Assembly: GCA_946405655.1 (NCBI GenBank)
Contig: CAMJHX010000011.1
Location: 1-14,166 of the forward strand
DNA: 14,166 nt
Direction of reading: 5' to 3'
Source: an uncultured Clostridia bacterium
Lineage (GTDB): Bacteria; Bacillota; Clostridia; Oscillospirales; Oscillospiraceae
Position 1 is the first letter of the stretch. Every line of letters begins with the position of its first letter. The notes below the pieces were generated by a model. It was not told the DNA's origin and did not search any database. It was given only the letters and a program-made list of their open reading frames with translations. Positions 12,155 to 14,166 of this stretch are shown here, in pieces. Position numbers and translations under genes: made by a program.

Positions 12155-13308
12155 CAGAACGTGTTCGCGCGCAGCCATTCGTAGGCGGCGTATACCGCGT
12201 CCGTCACGTCCTCGCCGTCAGCGGTGACGAGCGTCTCGCGCGGCAGCTCGTCGGCAAAGTTCAGTTTTGCTTCCTCGGCGATCGCGTTCAGCAGATAGTT
12301 GTTGTCGTCCGAGAAGCCCGGGTCCGGCTGCAGCTGGCAGACGCTCCAGCCCTCCATGATCGCCGAAACCGGCACACCGTAGAGCTTCAGACCCTCGTAT
12401 TTCTTCAGATCGCCCGCGGGACCCGCCGCGCGGTAAGCGGCGTTCACGTCCTCGGCGAGCCAGCGCTGTTCCTCGTCGCTCAGCGGCGTGAGCTCTTTGT
12501 AGGTGCGCAGATTGTCCTCCACCTGATCGAGCGTGCTCATGCCGCTCAGACAGCAGATCAGCCCATCCATCGAGCCCGCGAAGCGGATTGCCCAGGAAGC
12601 CACGGAGCGCTCGGGCTCTTTTGCCTTGAGCATCTGCTCCACCGCCTCCGGCACCTTCGCCAAACCGCCGCCCTTCACGGGCTCCATGATGATGACGTCC
12701 TTGCCGTGCTTGCGGATCACGTCATAGCAGGGCCCCGCCTGCACGAGCTGCGAGTTCCAGTCCACGTAGTTCGCCGCGATCTGCACGAACTCAAACTCCG
12801 GGTGTTCGGTCAGAATCCGGTCGAGCAGCGTGGCAGAAGAGTGGAAGGAAAAGCCCAGATGCCGGATCTTGCCCTCCGCCTTCCATTTGAGCGCGTGCTC
12901 GATCAGATGCTCCGACTGGATCACGCCGCCGTTTCCGTCAAAGCCGTCATACCAGCGCGTCTGGAAGTTGTGCAGCAGATAGTAGTCGATGTAATCCACG
13001 CCGAGCCGGTCGAGCTGCTCCTGAAAATACGCCTCGATCTTGTCCTCGTCGCCGGGCTTCAGCAGGAAGGTCGGGAATTTCGTCGCAATGCGAATGGCCT
13101 CGCGGGGGTGCCGCTCCACGACCGCCTTGCGCACCGCCTCCTCGCTCTTGCCGTTGTGATAGACGTAGGAGGTGTCAAAGTAGTTGTACCCGCCCGCGAG
13201 ATAGGCGTCCACCATCTGGTTCAGATGGTCATAGTCAAAGTCCGTCGCGTTCCCATTCTTTACGGGCAGACGCATCATGCCGAATCCGAGTTCTGCTTTC
13301 AGTGCCAT
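12154..13308 (-). CDS. Aldo/keto reductase with atypical C-terminal region
   Basis: 384 residues. The N-terminal ~270 form an aldo/keto reductase barrel: GFGMMRLP (8-14), catalytic D45, Y50 (FDTSYVY), K77 (TKFP) and H113 (LLHNF), and the late block EPVKGGGL (209-216) for NADP(H). It reduces carbonyls to alcohols in this family; the substrate is not predictable. It resembles the COG1453-type group, but the usual C-terminal ferredoxin cysteines (CxxCxxC) are absent: the only cysteines are 194, 252, 253 and 324. Residues ~297-384 are a different, acidic segment I do not recognise (PGFSDDNNYLLNAI, VTADGEDVTDAVYAAY). GAGGAG precedes the ATG. It lies 16 bases after the hydrolase stop and overlaps the lipoprotein start by one base. 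Confidence 0.9.
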   Translation of the reverse strand: MALKAELGFGMMRLPVKNGNATDFDYDHLNQMVDAYLAGGYNYFDTSYVYHNGKSEEAVRKAVVERHPREAIRIATKFPTFLLKPGDEDKIEAYFQEQLDRLGVDYIDYYLLHNFQTRWYDGFDGNGGVIQSEHLIEHALKWKAEGKIRHLGFSFHSSATLLDRILTEHPEFEFVQIAANYVDWNSQLVQAGPCYDVIRKHGKDVIIMEPVKGGGLAKVPEAVEQMLKAKEPERSVASWAIRFAGSMDGLICCLSGMSTLDQVEDNLRTYKELTPLSDEEQRWLAEDVNAAYRAAGPAGDLKKYEGLKLYGVPVSAIMEGWSVCQLQPDPGFSDDNNYLLNAIAEEAKLNFADELPRETLVTADGEDVTDAVYAAYEWLRANTF

Positions 13309-13324
13309 CGTTTTTTCTCCTCTC

Positions 13325-14166
13325 TTATTTCAGATATTCCGCGTAGAACGCCGCGAGCTTGCCGAAGGGGATGAAGTCCTCACCGCCGCCGTCGTAGAGA
13401 TCCGTGTGCGTCGCGCCGGGGATGATGAGCAGCTCCTTGTTGTCGGTGTACTTGCTGTCCTTCACCATGTTGGCGTAGGCGTCGCGGCCGAAGTAGACCG
13501 AATGCGCCTTCTCGCCGTGCATGATCAGCACCGCGCTGCGGATCTCGTTCGAGTACTGCAGAATCGGCTGATTGAGGAAGGACTCGCAGCCGATCACGTT
13601 CCAGCCGCCGTTGGAGTTGAGCGACCGCGCGTGATAGCCGCGCTTGGTCTTGTAGTAGTCGTAGTAATCCTTCACGAAGAACGGCGCGTCCTCCGGCAGG
13701 GGATCGACCACGCCGCCGCCGAGCTTGTATTCGCCGTTTTTCAGATCCTCCAGCCGCTGCGCGCACATGGCTCTGCGCTTCTCATAGCGCGCCTCCTCGC
13801 TGTCCTCGGAGTCAAAGTACCCCTTGGCGTTGACCCGCGTCATGTCATACATCGTGGAGACGACCGTCGCCTTGATGCGTGTGTCGAGCGCCGCGGTGTT
13901 CAGCGCCATGCCGCCCCAGCCGCAGATGCCGAGAATGCCGATGCGGTTTTCATCGACGCGCTCATGCAGCGAGAGAAAGTCCACCGCCGCCATGAAGTCC
14001 TCGGTGTTGATGTCGGGGGAGGCCATATAGCGCACAGCGCCGCCGCTCTCGCCCGTGAAGGAGGGATCGAACGCGAGCGTCAGAAATCCGCGCTCGGCGA
14101 GCTTCTGCGCATAGAGCCCGGAGCACTGCTCCTTCACCGCGCCGAAGGGACCGCAGACCGCGATCG
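13325..14166 (-). CDS. Alpha/beta hydrolase with Cys nucleophile (YcjY/dienelactone-hydrolase-like), 5' partial
   Basis: The reading frame stays open to the window edge: nine more codons (ending CGPFGA) precede the GTG at 14137, so the N-terminus lies outside and about 280 residues are visible. CGPFGAVKEQCSGLYA, then FDPSFTGESGG, mark the COG1073 group that includes YcjY. The elbow is GICGWGG, with Cys in the nucleophile place as in dienelactone hydrolases; a Cys/Ser exchange in this family is known. HGEKAHS and the candidate catalytic His in PGATHTDLYD complete the pattern. The substrate is unknown. It is the most upstream visible gene of the minus-strand cluster. The real start, promoter and any regulator are beyond 14166. 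Confidence 0.88.
   Translation of the reverse strand, partial: IAVCGPFGAVKEQCSGLYAQKLAERGFLTLAFDPSFTGESGGAVRYMASPDINTEDFMAAVDFLSLHERVDENRIGILGICGWGGMALNTAALDTRIKATVVSTMYDMTRVNAKGYFDSEDSEEARYEKRRAMCAQRLEDLKNGEYKLGGGVVDPLPEDAPFFVKDYYDYYKTKRGYHARSLNSNGGWNVIGCESFLNQPILQYSNEIRSAVLIMHGEKAHSVYFGRDAYANMVKDSKYTDNKELLIIPGATHTDLYDGGGEDFIPFGKLAAFYAEYLK

Noticed and set aside
12155..12178. Earlier start for the cyclophilin-like lipoprotein
   Set aside because: It would place eight extra residues ahead of a classic lipoprotein signal that begins MKRAA at 12154.
11773..13374. 533-codon open frame on the plus strand over the lipoprotein and aldo/keto reductase genes
   Set aside because: It is the antisense shadow of two well-supported minus-strand genes and is Arg/His-rich.
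14135..14137. GTG as the start of the last hydrolase
   Set aside because: The frame stays open to the window edge and the upstream residues (CGPFGA) match the family, so it is an internal Val.

Overview
The window looks like a chromosomal segment of a GC-rich Firmicute, most likely a gut Clostridia member of the Oscillospiraceae/Ruminococcaceae type. This rests on a GdpP-type c-di-AMP phosphodiesterase next to rplI and a DnaC/DnaB helicase, the tilS-hpt-ftsH order, strong AGGAGG ribosome binding sites, and small intergenic repeats I associate with this group. Family-level placement is inference. Genes are tightly packed; no rRNA, tRNA, IS element, phage gene or CRISPR array was seen, and no gap exceeds 175 bases.

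Bases 1-8016 (plus strand) hold six housekeeping genes in one direction: gdpP, rplI, dnaB, tilS, hpt and ftsH. A clear extended -10 promoter lies at 89-117, ahead of gdpP. dnaB/tilS and tilS/hpt overlap, so this reads as a long operon joining two blocks that are separate in Bacillus subtilis (gdpP-rplI-dnaC and tilS-hprT-ftsH). It covers second-messenger turnover, ribosome, replication, tRNA decoding, purine salvage and membrane proteolysis.

Bases 8166-10440 (plus strand) hold a second, translationally coupled set: a membrane-anchored alpha/beta hydrolase, a 66-residue protein with a DRAAQFxPFAAL motif, and a DUF2974 (Mbeg1-like) lipase-fold protein. It ends at a strong, probably bidirectional terminator (10442-10474).

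Bases 10554-14166 (minus strand) hold a singly transcribed methylated-DNA--cysteine methyltransferase with its own promoter, and a four-gene redox/hydrolase cluster: a 5'-truncated alpha/beta hydrolase with a Cys nucleophile, an aldo/keto reductase, a cyclophilin-fold lipoprotein and an iron-sulfur-flavoprotein-like gene. The last three are coupled by 1- and 4-base overlaps.

The most unusual signal is intergenic. Four gaps (1-74, 2719-2792, 8021-8144, 10475-10560) carry heptanucleotide arrays (CTCCTAA or CTCCACA units, or their complement). In the three gaps seen whole, arrays in opposite orientation flank a variable centre, often with short hairpins. In two of the gaps the hairpins have different stems but a constant GTCA/TGAC loop, and one pair of stems differs by a compensatory base-pair change. 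This looks like a modular dispersed repeat family with selected structure. A different double-hairpin repeat lies at 11086-11136.
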